Part shown: one piece after another, positions 52,425 through 61,295 of the stretch | How positions within the stretch are numbered: position 1 is the first letter of the stretch | Layout: the number at the start of each line of letters is the position of its first letter | From: Pseudomonas plecoglossicida NBRC 103162 = DSM 15088 | GTDB taxonomy: Bacteria > Pseudomonadota > Gammaproteobacteria > Pseudomonadales > Pseudomonadaceae | Assembly: GCF_000730665.1 (NCBI RefSeq) | Contig: NZ_BBIV01000009.1 | Span: 124,001 to 188,000 of the forward strand | Length of the DNA stretch: 64,000 bases | Direction: 5' to 3' | Made by a program: the position numbers and the translations under genes | Notes under the pieces: model-generated | The model's database searches: none | Told to the model about the DNA's origin: nothing | The model's input: only the letters and a program-made list of their open reading frames with translations

Positions 52425-53875
52425 CCAAGTCCTTGCTGTCCCTGGCGGTAACCGCTTTCATCCTGGGCGGCTGCTCGCTGATACCCGACTACCAGACTCC
52501 GGAGTCGCCGGTGGCTGCGCAGTGGCCGCAAGGCCCTGCGTACTCGCCGGCCCAGTCGGCCGACGTGGCCGCCGCCGAACAAGGCTGGCGCCAGTTCTTC
52601 CACGACCCGGCGCTGCAGCAGCTGATCCAGACCTCGCTGGTCAACAACCGCGACCTGCGCGTCGCGGCGTTGAACCTCGAAGCCTACCGTGCCCAGTACC
52701 GCATCCAGCGGGCCGACCTGTTCCCGGCCGTTTCGGCCGATGGCAGCGGCAGCCGTCAACGGGTCCCGGCGAACATGTCGCAGACCGGCGAATCCGGCAT
52801 CACCAGCCAGTATTCGGCCACTTTGGGCGTCAGTGCCTATGAGCTGGACCTGTTCGGCCGGGTGCGCAGCCTGACCGAGCAAGCCCTGGAAACCTACCTG
52901 TCCAGCGAGCAGGCGCGCCGCTCCACGCAAATCGCCCTGGTGGCCAGCGTGGCCAACGCCTACTACACCTGGCAGGCCGACCAGGCGCTGTTCAAGCTGA
53001 CCGAAGACACGCTGAAGACCTACGAGGAAAGCTACAACCTGACCCGCCGCAGCAATGAGGTGGGCGTGGCGTCGGCACTCGATGTCAGCCAGGCGCGCAC
53101 CGCCGTGGAAGGCGCGCGAGTCAAGTACTCGCAGTACCAGCGCCTGGTCGCCCAGGACGCCAACAGCCTGGCTGTGCTGATCGGTACCGGCATTCCTGCC
53201 GACCTGGCCAAGCCCCTGGAACTCAATGCCGACCAACTGGCCGAAGTACCGGCCGGGCTGTCGTCGGACGTGCTCCAGCGCCGCCCGGACATCCAGGAAG
53301 CCGAGCACCTGCTCAAGGCCGCGAACGCCAATATCGGCGCTGCGCGCGCAGCGTTCTTCCCGAGCGTGAGCCTGACCGCCAACGCCGGCAGCCTGAGCCC
53401 CGACATGGGTCACCTGTTCTCGGGTGGCCAAGGCACCTGGTTGTTCCAGCCACAGATCAACCTGCCGATCTTCAACGCCGGCAGCCTGAAGGCCAGCCTG
53501 GACTACTCGAAGATCCAGAAGGACATCAACGTCGCCCGCTACGAAAAGACCATCCAGACAGCCTTCCAGGAAGTTTCCGATGGCCTGGCGTCGCGCAAGA
53601 CCTTCGAGGAACAGCTGCAGGCGCAACGCGACCTGGTGCAGGCGAACCAGGATTACTACCGCCTGGCAGAGCGTCGCTACCGCATCGGCATCGACAGCAA
53701 CCTGACCTTCCTCGACGCCCAGCGCAACCTGTTCAGTGCCCAGCAGTCGCTGATCACCGACCGCCTCTCGCAGCTGACCAGCGAGGTCAACCTGTACAAG
53801 GCGCTCGGCGGTGGCTGGTACGAGCAGACCGGGCAGGCCAACCAGCAGGCATCGGTGGATACGCCGAACAGCTGA
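52421..53875 (+). CDS. ttgC: Outer-membrane channel of the TtgABC efflux pump
   Basis: TolC-like outer-membrane lipoprotein of the OprM/NodT family, 484 residues as in P. putida TtgC. The signal peptide and lipobox ([13 protein letters not shown]) place lipidated Cys at residue 18. Two repeated coiled halves follow, with the family start of the second half [15 protein letters not shown]. It overlaps ttgB by 4 bases. Since ttgB is broken by frameshift, expression of ttgC depends on reinitiation or polarity effects. Confidence 0.97.
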   Translation: MTKSLLSLAVTAFILGGCSLIPDYQTPESPVAAQWPQGPAYSPAQSADVAAAEQGWRQFFHDPALQQLIQTSLVNNRDLRVAALNLEAYRAQYRIQRADLFPAVSADGSGSRQRVPANMSQTGESGITSQYSATLGVSAYELDLFGRVRSLTEQALETYLSSEQARRSTQIALVASVANAYYTWQADQALFKLTEDTLKTYEESYNLTRRSNEVGVASALDVSQARTAVEGARVKYSQYQRLVAQDANSLAVLIGTGIPADLAKPLELNADQLAEVPAGLSSDVLQRRPDIQEAEHLLKAANANIGAARAAFFPSVSLTANAGSLSPDMGHLFSGGQGTWLFQPQINLPIFNAGSLKASLDYSKIQKDINVARYEKTIQTAFQEVSDGLASRKTFEEQLQAQRDLVQANQDYYRLAERRYRIGIDSNLTFLDAQRNLFSAQQSLITDRLSQLTSEVNLYKALGGGWYEQTGQANQQASVDTPNS

Positions 53876-53893
53876 TCGTTCTGTCGGTCACTC

Positions 53894-53920
53894 AAGCCCA
53901 CCCTCGCGGTGGGCTTTTTG
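53894..53920 (+). terminator. Terminator after ttgABC
   Basis: A 9-bp stem (AAGCCCACC/GGTGGGCTT, loop CTCGC, 53894-53916) ends in five T. It lies 18 bases past the ttgC stop. Confidence 0.92.
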
Positions 53921-53962
53921 TTTTCAGCTGTCTGAAAAAATCCTAACGCTTGCACGATCCCT

Positions 53963-54055
53963 CTGTGGGAGCCGGCTTGCCGGCGATAGGGCCCTGACAG
54001 GCTATCCAAGTCTGCCTGCTCCTGCCTCATCGCCGGCAAGCCGGCTCCCACAGGG
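53963..54055. repeat. REPIN (two inverted CCGGC-type REPs)
   Basis: Inverted REPs at 53963-53993 and 54025-54055, separated by 31 bases, with the same flanks as the REPIN at 41598. The rest of the ttgC-porin gap (to 54256) shows no further gene or clear promoter motif. Confidence 0.92.
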
Positions 54056-54256
54056 ATCGTGTACGGCAAACAATTAACCAACTGGAACATTCCGTTCGAT
54101 TATCGCCCTGTTCCGCTTGCGGCGAATTGCCTCCTCAGCGCCCTACCCCGCACCATCCTTCTTGCAACGTTGCCCTGGTTCATCAAACAGCCCCGCCCTG
54201 CAGGCCGCACCCTGCAGCGCACCGGCTCGCCAATAAAAACAAGAGATCCACCACCG

Positions 54257-55510
54257 ATGAGCACTTTGCAACCCGCACGCCAGCTGCTGCCCGGCTTGTT
54301 GGCCATGTCCTGCGCCCTCCCCGTGTTGGCCGCCGAAGGCGGTTTCATGGAGGACGCCAAGGCCAGCCTCAACCTGCGCAACTTCTACATCAACCGCAAT
54401 TTCGTCGACCCGGCCCATCCCCAGGCAAAGGGTGAGGAATGGACCCAGAGCTTCATCCTCGATGCTCGCTCGGGCTTCACCCAGGGCGCCGTCGGCTTCG
54501 GTGTCGACGTGCTGGGCATGTACTCGGTCAAGCTCGATGGCGGCAAAGGCACCACCAACACCCACCTGCTACCGGTGCACGACGATGGCCGCCCTGCCGA
54601 CGACTTCGGCCGCCTCGGCGTGGCCTTGAAGGCCAAGCTGTCCGAGACCGAACTGAAGGTGGGCGAATGGATGCCGGTATTGCCGATCCTGCGCTCGGAC
54701 GATGGGCGCTCGCTGCCCCAGACCTTCCGCGGCGGCCAGCTCACCTCCAGGGAAATCGACGGCCTCACCCTGTATGCCGGCCAGTTCCGCGGCAACAGCC
54801 CGCGCAATGACGCCAGCATGGAAGACATGTCGCTCAACGGCCGCGCGGCCTTCACCTCCAACCGCTTCAACTTCGGAGGCGGTGAATATACCTTCAACGA
54901 CAAGCGCACCCTGATCGGCCTGTGGGATGCCCAGCTCAAGGACATCTACCGCCAGCAGTACCTCAACCTGGTCCACAGCCAGCCATTGGGCGAATGGACC
55001 CTCGGCGCCAACCTGGGCTACTTCATCGGCAAGGAAGACGGCGCCGAGCGCGCCGGCCAGCTCGACAACCGCACGGCTTCGGCGATGCTGTCGGCACGCT
55101 ACAAGGGCAATACCTTCTACGTCGGCCTGCAGAAAGTCAGTGGCGATGACGCCTGGTTGCGGGTCAACGGCACCAGCGGTGGCACGCTGGCCAACGACAG
55201 CTACAACTCAAGCTTCGACAACGCCAAGGAACGTTCCTGGCAGGTGCGCCATGACTTCAATTTCGTCAGTATCGGCATTCCCGGGCTGACCCTGATGAAC
55301 CGCTACATCAAGGGCGACAATGTGATGGCGGGTGGTATTGAAGACGGCAAGGAATGGGCGCGGGAGACGGAGCTTGCCTATGTGGTGCAATCGGGGTCGT
55401 TCAAGGACTTGTCGGTGAAATGGCGCAATTCCACGATGCGTCGGGATTTCAGCACCAACTCGTTCGATGAGAACCGCTTGATTGTGAGTTATCCGTTGAA
55501 TCTGCTGTGA
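54257..55510 (+). CDS. OprD-family porin, BenF-like
   Basis: Outer-membrane channel of 417 residues. I start at 54257 (MSTLQPARQLLPGLLAMSCA) with a signal peptide ending near VLA-AEGG; longer frames lack one. Family traits are LPILRSDDGRSLPQTFRGG and a C-terminal beta strand VSYPLNLL. OprD members of this group carry aromatic acids such as benzoate or vanillate; placement next to pca genes fits uptake of aromatic acids, but the substrate is inferred. It is a paralog of opdH at 13.8-15.1 kb. Confidence 0.88.
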   Translation: MSTLQPARQLLPGLLAMSCALPVLAAEGGFMEDAKASLNLRNFYINRNFVDPAHPQAKGEEWTQSFILDARSGFTQGAVGFGVDVLGMYSVKLDGGKGTTNTHLLPVHDDGRPADDFGRLGVALKAKLSETELKVGEWMPVLPILRSDDGRSLPQTFRGGQLTSREIDGLTLYAGQFRGNSPRNDASMEDMSLNGRAAFTSNRFNFGGGEYTFNDKRTLIGLWDAQLKDIYRQQYLNLVHSQPLGEWTLGANLGYFIGKEDGAERAGQLDNRTASAMLSARYKGNTFYVGLQKVSGDDAWLRVNGTSGGTLANDSYNSSFDNAKERSWQVRHDFNFVSIGIPGLTLMNRYIKGDNVMAGGIEDGKEWARETELAYVVQSGSFKDLSVKWRNSTMRRDFSTNSFDENRLIVSYPLNLL

Positions 55511-55517
55511 CGTTGCC

Positions 55518-55572
55518 GGCCTCATCGCGGGCAAGCCCGCTCCTACAGGGTCCGGGTTTGCCCGCGATGATG
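55518..55572. repeat. CGGGC-type REP with truncated inverted mate
   Basis: A full CGGGC-type REP (55518-55550) is followed by an inverted partial copy (55554-55572) that has lost its tail. It begins 8 bases past the porin stop and probably ends that transcript. Confidence 0.8.
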
Positions 55573-55672
55573 CTAAATAACCAAAAGGAATAGATGCTAA
55601 ATTAATCCTTCGTTGACGGCATAAATGGTATGCCGCTTAAATCGACCTCTGTTCCAACCGCAGAGCCTCGAC

Positions 55673-56596
55673 ATGGATCTTCGTCAACTGCGCTACTTCA
55701 TCGCCCTCACCGAATACCGCAGTTTCGTCCGCGCCGCCGAAGCCATGGGTATCACCCAACCTGCCTTCAGCCGGGCCATCCAGGGCCTGGAGCAAACCTT
55801 CGGCTGCCCACTGGTCGACCGCGCCAGCAAGGCCCTGCCCCCGACGCCTGAAGGCCTGGTGGTGTTGCAGCACGCACGGCGGCTGGTCCAGGGTGCTGCG
55901 CAGCTGAGCAACGATGTGCTGCAGATGACCAAGCTCGACGCGGGCGAACTGCATTTCGGCAGCGGCCCTGCCCTGGCGGTGCGCCTGGTACCCGATGCCT
56001 TGCAGCACTTCATCGCCCGCCACCCCGGGATCCGCACCTCATTGCTGGTCGACAACGGCGAACGCCTCGGCCAGGCGCTGCGCCGGGAGCAGATCGAATT
56101 CTTCGTCGACGACGTTCGTCCCTTCGAAGCCGACCCCAACTTCCACACCGCCCCCCTCAGCCCGCGCCCGGGCCTGTTCTTCTGCCGCCCCGGCCATCCC
56201 CTGCTGGCCAAGGACAGCTTGTCGACCAACGACCTGTTCGCCTACCCCCTGGCCAGCGCCCTGCTCACACCGGGTGTACGCAAGCGCCTGGCCAATCTGA
56301 GCGGGCGCAGCGACTTCACCCCGCACCTGCAGACCGAACACCTGGCCGTGCTGCGCAGCGTCGTGCTGGCCAGTGATGCGATAGGCACCGCCAGCGAGGA
56401 AGCGGTGGCCGACGACCTGGCCGAGGGAAGCCTGGTACGCCTGCACTGGCGCAACCTGCCACCGGCGCTCGAGGTGCTGAGCGTGCGCTGCGGCGTGGTC
56501 AGCCGCAGCGGATACCGCCTGTCACCAGCCGCACGAGCGATGATCGAGACCCTGGTGGGGCTGGATGCGCCGCTGCGAGCTGCTGCCATTCACTGA
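55673..56596 (+). CDS. LysR-family transcriptional regulator
   Basis: I start at 55673 (MDLRQLRYFIALTEYRSFVR). The 307-residue protein has the LysR helix-turn-helix (FVRAAEAMGITQPAFSRAIQ) and a complete effector-binding domain. It is downstream of the porin on the same strand and upstream of the Mpo1-like gene. A target cannot be named; the porin or pca genes are candidates by position only. Confidence 0.9.
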   Translation: MDLRQLRYFIALTEYRSFVRAAEAMGITQPAFSRAIQGLEQTFGCPLVDRASKALPPTPEGLVVLQHARRLVQGAAQLSNDVLQMTKLDAGELHFGSGPALAVRLVPDALQHFIARHPGIRTSLLVDNGERLGQALRREQIEFFVDDVRPFEADPNFHTAPLSPRPGLFFCRPGHPLLAKDSLSTNDLFAYPLASALLTPGVRKRLANLSGRSDFTPHLQTEHLAVLRSVVLASDAIGTASEEAVADDLAEGSLVRLHWRNLPPALEVLSVRCGVVSRSGYRLSPAARAMIETLVGLDAPLRAAAIH

Positions 56597-56666
56597 ACTG
56601 ATGATGGTTCGACTGCAAGCTATTCTCAGCAATAGTGGGCTTTCGGCTGCCCCGGGAGGAACAACA

Positions 56667-57191
56667 ATGAAAAACCTCGTCGAACACTTGAGCCAATACG
56701 CCGCCTATCACCGCGATCCACGCAACATTGCCACCCACTTCGTCGGTATTCCGCTGATCGTGCTGGCGGTCACCGTATTGCTCTCACGCCCGGGCTGGGA
56801 TGTGGCAGGCATGTGGCTGTCGCCGGCCTTGCTCGCTGCTGCGGCTTCAGTCTGGTTCTACCTGCGCCTGGACCGACGCTTCGGGCTGGTGATGGGTTTG
56901 CTGCTGGGGCTGTGCCTGTGGGTTGGCCAGGTGCTGGCAGTGCAAAGTACCGCGCTGTGGCTCAGTGCCGGGCTGGGGGCTTTCGTGGTGGGCTGGATCA
57001 TCCAGTTCGTCGGCCACTATTACGAAGGGCGCAAGCCGGCATTCGTCGACGATGTCAGCGGGTTGATCATCGGGCCGCTGTTCGTGGTGGCAGAAGCCGG
57101 GTTCATGCTTGGGCTGTGGCCTGACCTGAAGCGGGCGGTGGAGGCCAATGCCGGGCCGGTGGCGCTGCGGCAGAAGAAAGCTGCCTTGTAG
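56667..57191 (+). CDS. Mpo1-like (DUF962/YGL010w) membrane protein
   Basis: A 174-residue protein starting at 56667 (MKNLVEHLSQYAAYHRDPRN) after GGGAGGA. It has about four membrane helices. Conserved His residues in YHRDPRNIATHFVGIP and FVGHYYEGRKPAFVDD match the family, whose yeast member Mpo1 is an Fe-dependent 2-hydroxy-fatty-acid dioxygenase. Whether the bacterial protein has that activity is not known. Confidence 0.85.
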   Translation: MKNLVEHLSQYAAYHRDPRNIATHFVGIPLIVLAVTVLLSRPGWDVAGMWLSPALLAAAASVWFYLRLDRRFGLVMGLLLGLCLWVGQVLAVQSTALWLSAGLGAFVVGWIIQFVGHYYEGRKPAFVDDVSGLIIGPLFVVAEAGFMLGLWPDLKRAVEANAGPVALRQKKAAL

Positions 57192-57200
57192 GATTCACTG

Positions 57201-57230
57201 GCCCTATCGCCGGCAAGCCGGCGATAGGGC
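57201..57230. repeat. Fully palindromic REP acting as a convergent barrier
   Basis: Perfect 13-bp arms (57201-57213 and 57218-57230) around CAAG. Unlike the other REPs, both flanks are symmetric (GCCCTAT and ATAGGGC). It occupies the gap between the convergent Mpo1-like and pcaC genes, and probably stops both transcripts. Confidence 0.8.
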
Positions 57231-57249
57231 CCGAAAAGCCCAGCGAATC

Positions 57250-57645
57250 TCAACCCTGGCGCGACTCCACACCCAACTCATCCCACACCGACTCCGCCAG
57301 GTGGAAGGTGGCATTGGCCGCTGGAATGCCGCAATAGATCGCGCTCTGCATCAGCACTTCCTTGATCTCGTCGCGGGTCACGCCGTTGTTGGCTGCCGCA
57401 CGCAGGTGCAGCTTGAGTTCATCGTTGCGGTTCATGCCGATCAGCATGGCGATGGTGATCAGGCTGCGGGTGTGTCGCGGCAACCCTGGGCGGGTCCAGA
57501 TATCGCCCCAGGCATGGCGGGTGATCATTTCCTGGAACTCGCCGTTGAAGTCGTTGAGCTTCTCCAGGCTGCGGTCCACATGGGCATCGCCGAGCACCGC
57601 GCGACGCACCTGCATGCCGGCATCGTAACGTTGTTTCTCGTCCAT
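57250..57645 (-). CDS. pcaC: 4-carboxymuconolactone decarboxylase
   Basis: Decarboxylates gamma-carboxymuconolactone to beta-ketoadipate enol-lactone. I start at 57645 (MDEKQRYDAGMQVRRAVLGD), 10 bases after the pcaD stop. The 131 residues match stand-alone PcaC, with the family segment HTRSLITIAMLIGMNR and the active-site EIKEVLMQSAIYCGIPAA. In some bacteria PcaC is fused to PcaD; here they are separate. Confidence 0.96.
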   Translation of the reverse strand: MDEKQRYDAGMQVRRAVLGDAHVDRSLEKLNDFNGEFQEMITRHAWGDIWTRPGLPRHTRSLITIAMLIGMNRNDELKLHLRAAANNGVTRDEIKEVLMQSAIYCGIPAANATFHLAESVWDELGVESRQG

Positions 57646-57655
57646 GGCGGACTCC

Positions 57656-58447
57656 TCAGCGGGCCAGCAGGAAGTCGAGCACGCGGCGGCTGAACGCCTC
57701 GCCGACCTCGACGTTGGACAGGTGCGCAGCCGGGAACTCGGCATAGGTGGCGCCGACGATGTTGGCCTGCATGAAGCGGCCATGCTCAGGCGTGGTCACC
57801 GCGTCTTCAGTCCCGGCGACGATCAGCGTCGGCACCTGGATGCGGTTCAGTTGCTCGCGGAAATCGGCATCACGCACGGCTGCGCAATTGGCGGCGTAAC
57901 CCTGGGGCGAAGTCTGCGCGAGCATCTGGCAGATGCGCTGCGCCTGCTGCGGCTGGGCCTGGGCAAAAGCGGGGGTGAACCAGCGGGCGATGGACGCATC
58001 GCGCAGGTCGGCCATGGCTTGCTGACCGCCTTTGAGCACCGTGTCGATACGGCTGTTCCAGACCTCGTCGTTGGCGATCTTCGCCGCCGTGTTGCACAGG
58101 GTCAGGCTGTGCAGGCGCGGGCCGGCATGGATCCCCAGCCACTGGCCGATCAGGCCACCCATGGACAGGCCGACGAAGTGTGCGTGGGGAATATCCAGCG
58201 CATCGAGCAGGGCCAGCACATCGCGCCCCAGTTGCCCGATGCTGTACGGGCCCTCGGTCACCAGCGAGGCGCCATGGCCACGGGTGTCGTAGCGCAGCAC
58301 GCGCAGGTACTCGCTCCACAGCGGAATCTGGCTGTCCCACATGCCCAGGTCGGTGCCGAGCGAGTTGGACAGCACCAGCACCGGGGCATCTTCCGGGCCA
58401 TCGATTTGATAATTCAGTACGCCATCGGCCAGTTGCAATTGCGCCAC
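57656..58447 (-). CDS. pcaD: 3-oxoadipate enol-lactonase
   Basis: Alpha/beta-hydrolase that opens beta-ketoadipate enol-lactone. The 263-residue product has the nucleophile Ser95 in GLSMGG and conserved SNSLGTDLGMWDSQ and YDTRGHGAS. It lies 11 bases after pcaB and just before pcaC. Confidence 0.96.
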   Translation of the reverse strand: MAQLQLADGVLNYQIDGPEDAPVLVLSNSLGTDLGMWDSQIPLWSEYLRVLRYDTRGHGASLVTEGPYSIGQLGRDVLALLDALDIPHAHFVGLSMGGLIGQWLGIHAGPRLHSLTLCNTAAKIANDEVWNSRIDTVLKGGQQAMADLRDASIARWFTPAFAQAQPQQAQRICQMLAQTSPQGYAANCAAVRDADFREQLNRIQVPTLIVAGTEDAVTTPEHGRFMQANIVGATYAEFPAAHLSNVEVGEAFSRRVLDFLLAR

Positions 58448-58458
58448 AGCGGTCTCCT

Positions 58459-59811
58459 TCAGGCAGTGAAACGTTGATGTTCAGCCACCGCCCGCGCCAC
58501 CCAGACGCGGGCCTGGCCGAGGTAATGGGCAGGGTCGAGCAGGCGATCGAGTTCTTCTGCCGAAAGCTCGGCGCTGACCTGCGGCTCGTCGCCCAGCACA
58601 GCGCGCAGGTGGCGCTGTTCGGCCACGGCGCGCTGGCAGCATTGCTCCAGCAGATGGTGGGCACGGTCACGGCCCAGGCGCTGGGCCAGGACGATGCTCA
58701 CCGCCTCGGCCAGCACCAGGCCCTGGGTCAGGTCGAGGTTGCGGCGCATGCGCTCGGCGTCAACCTCCATGCCTTCGGCGATCACCTGGGCCTGGCGCAG
58801 GGCCCCGGACACCAGGCAGCAGATATCCGGCAGTGTTTCCCACTCGGCATGCCACAACCCCAGGCTGCGCTCGTGCTCCTGGGGCATGGCGGCGAACAGG
58901 GTCGAAAGCAGGCCCGGAACACGGGTGGCGGCACCGATCAGCACCGCCGCACCCACCGGGTTGCGTTTGTGCGGCATGGTCGATGAGCCGCCCTTGCCGG
59001 GCGCGGAAGGCTCGAATACCTCGCCCGCCTCGGTCTGCATCAGCAGGCTGATGTCGCGGCCGAACTTGCCCAGGCTGCCGGCGATCAGGCCGAGCACCGA
59101 GGCAAACTCCACCAGGCGATCGCGCTGGGTGTGCCAGGGCTGTTCCGGCAGGCTCAGCCTGAGGTGTTCGGCCAGGGCTTCGGCGACCGGCATGGCCTTG
59201 CTGCCCAGGGCCGCCAGGCTGCCGGAGGCGCCACCGAACTGCAGCACCAGCAAGCGCGGGCGCAGCTCCTGCAACCGTTGGCGGTGGCGTGTGAGGGCAC
59301 CGAGCACACCCGCCAGCTTCATGCCCAGGGTGACCGGCGTGGCGTGCTGCAGCCAGGTACGGCCCACCAGGGGCGTGTCGGCGTGTTGCAGAGCCTGGTG
59401 CGCCAATGTGTCGGCCAGCTTGGCGAGGTCGGTTTCGATCAGTTCGAGCGCTGCGCGCAGCTGCAGGACCAGACCGGTATCCATGGCATCCTGGCTGGTG
59501 GCGCCAAGGTGGACGTAGCGCTCCGCTTCCGGTACGCCGCTGGCAATCACCTTGCCCAATGCCTTGACCAGAGGGATGGCCGAATTGCCCGCCGTGGCGA
59601 TGGCATCGGCCAGCGCGCGGACATCATAGCGCTCGGCCTGGCAAGCGGCCTCGATGGCTGCCACCGCACTGTGCGGCACCAACCCGGCACCGGCCTCGGC
59701 ACGGGCCAGCGCCGCCTCGAAGTCGAGCATGCCCTGCAGGCGACCCCGGTCGGAAAACACCTCGCGCATGGCCGGGGCGGTGAAGTAGGCGTCGAACAGT
59801 TGGTTGCTCAT
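58459..59811 (-). CDS. pcaB: 3-carboxy-cis,cis-muconate cycloisomerase
   Basis: Fumarase/aspartase-superfamily enzyme that lactonises 3-carboxymuconate. The 450-residue product starts MSNQLFDAYFTAPAMREVFS and shows the signature GKGGSSTMPHKRNPVGAAV, LGATSQDAMDTGL and GRTWLQHATPVTLG. It lies 9 bases after pcaT in a pcaT-B-D-C unit. Confidence 0.97.
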   Translation of the reverse strand: MSNQLFDAYFTAPAMREVFSDRGRLQGMLDFEAALARAEAGAGLVPHSAVAAIEAACQAERYDVRALADAIATAGNSAIPLVKALGKVIASGVPEAERYVHLGATSQDAMDTGLVLQLRAALELIETDLAKLADTLAHQALQHADTPLVGRTWLQHATPVTLGMKLAGVLGALTRHRQRLQELRPRLLVLQFGGASGSLAALGSKAMPVAEALAEHLRLSLPEQPWHTQRDRLVEFASVLGLIAGSLGKFGRDISLLMQTEAGEVFEPSAPGKGGSSTMPHKRNPVGAAVLIGAATRVPGLLSTLFAAMPQEHERSLGLWHAEWETLPDICCLVSGALRQAQVIAEGMEVDAERMRRNLDLTQGLVLAEAVSIVLAQRLGRDRAHHLLEQCCQRAVAEQRHLRAVLGDEPQVSAELSAEELDRLLDPAHYLGQARVWVARAVAEHQRFTA

Positions 59812-59820
59812 GCAGCGTCC

Positions 59821-61110
59821 TTAGTCGTCATGGTGCAGGTACGCCGCTTGTTTCGGCAGCCGCAGGCTGAACAGGAAGGCAATCGCCATCATGGCGGTCA
59901 CGTACCAGTAGAAGGTGTTCTCCATGCCCATGGTTTTCAAGCCCAGGGCCACGTACTCGGCCGAGCCGCCGAACAGCGCGTTGGCCACGGCGTAGGCGAG
60001 GCCCACACCCAGCGCGCGCACCTGCGGCGGGAACATCTCGGCCTTCACCAGGCCGCTGATCGAGGTGTAGAAACTGACGATGCACAGCGCCAGGGTCACC
60101 AGCACGAAGGCCATGAATGGGCTGCTCACGGTTTTCAGGGCCATCAGCAGAGGGACGGTGAAAATCGTACCCAGGGCGCCGAACAGCAGCATCGAGTTAC
60201 GTCGGCCGATGCGGTCTGAGAGCATGCCGAAGAACGGCTGCAGCACCATGAACAGGAACAGTGCACCGGTCATCACGAAGCTGGCGTTCTTTGCCGTCAT
60301 GCCGGCGGTATTGACCAGGTACTTCTGCATGTAGGTGGTGAAGGTGTAGAAGATCAGCGAGCCACCGGCGGTGTAGCCGAGCACGGTGATGAAGGCCGCA
60401 GCGTGGTTGCGGAACAGGCCCTTGATCGAGCCGGCGTCCTTGTCCTTGCGGGTTTCGGCGCTGCTGGTCTCGTGCAGCGAACGGCGCAGCATCAGCGAGA
60501 TCAGCGCAGCGATGGCGCCGACCACGAAAGGAATGCGCCAGCCCCAGGCGCGCAGCTCGTCCTCGCTCAGCAGTTGCTGCAGGATCACCACCACCAGTAC
60601 CGCCAGCAACTGGCCGCCGATCAGGGTGACGTACTGGAACGAGGCGAAGAAGCCGCGCTGGCCGCGCAGGGCCACCTCACTCATGTAGGTGGCGGTGGTG
60701 CCGTACTCGCCACCGACCGACAGGCCCTGGATCAGGCGGGCCAGCAACAGCAGCGCCGGTGCCCAGGCGCCGATGCTGGCGTAGGTCGGCAGGCAGGCGA
60801 TCATCAAGGAGCCGAAGCACATCATCAGCACCGAGATCATCAGCGAATTCTTGCGCCCGTGGCGGTCGGCCAGGCGGCCGAAGATCCAGCCACCGATGGG
60901 GCGCATCAGGAAGCCTGCGGCGAACACACCTGCGGTGTTGAGCAATTGCACGGTGGGGTCGTCGGAGGGGAAGAAGGCTGGGGCGAAGTAGATCGCGCAG
61001 AAGGCATAGACGTAGAAGTCGAACCACTCCACCAGGTTGCCTGACGAGGCACCGACGATGGCGAAGATACGCTTACTGCGTTCTTCACCGGTGTAATAGG
61101 CTGAGGTCAT
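59821..61110 (-). CDS. pcaT: MFS organic-acid permease of the pca cluster (PcaT)
   Basis: Metabolite:H+ symporter of 429 residues and 12 helices, with [39 protein letters not shown] and [21 protein letters not shown]. Its P. putida counterpart takes up beta-ketoadipate and related dicarboxylates. It is the first gene of the unit that continues with pcaB, pcaD and pcaC, and is separated from pcaF by a REPIN. It is a paralog of kgtP at 35.2-36.5 kb. Confidence 0.93.
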   Translation of the reverse strand: MTSAYYTGEERSKRIFAIVGASSGNLVEWFDFYVYAFCAIYFAPAFFPSDDPTVQLLNTAGVFAAGFLMRPIGGWIFGRLADRHGRKNSLMISVLMMCFGSLMIACLPTYASIGAWAPALLLLARLIQGLSVGGEYGTTATYMSEVALRGQRGFFASFQYVTLIGGQLLAVLVVVILQQLLSEDELRAWGWRIPFVVGAIAALISLMLRRSLHETSSAETRKDKDAGSIKGLFRNHAAAFITVLGYTAGGSLIFYTFTTYMQKYLVNTAGMTAKNASFVMTGALFLFMVLQPFFGMLSDRIGRRNSMLLFGALGTIFTVPLLMALKTVSSPFMAFVLVTLALCIVSFYTSISGLVKAEMFPPQVRALGVGLAYAVANALFGGSAEYVALGLKTMGMENTFYWYVTAMMAIAFLFSLRLPKQAAYLHHDD

Positions 61111-61210
61111 GACGGTTTTACTCCTGGAGGGTCGTAGGTAAGTCTAGACATACCTAGTAACACACTCGTTCCGCTGGCAGGCTGGCAATTGGCCTTGTGT
61201 CGTAGCTACT

Positions 61211-61288
61211 GGCCTCATCGCGGGCAAGCCCGCTCCTACAGAGAATGCGTGGTTCCTTGTAGGAGCGGGCTTGCCCGCGATGAGGCCG
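61211..61288. repeat. REPIN (two inverted CGGGC-type REPs) between pcaF and pcaT
   Basis: Inverted complete CGGGC-type REPs at 61211-61240 and 61259-61288, 18 bases apart. It stands inside the pca cluster, 7 bases after the pcaF stop and about 100 bases before the pcaT start, so it probably separates the pcaIJF and pcaTBDC transcripts or reduces read-through. Confidence 0.92.
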
Positions 61289-61295
61289 GTAAGGA

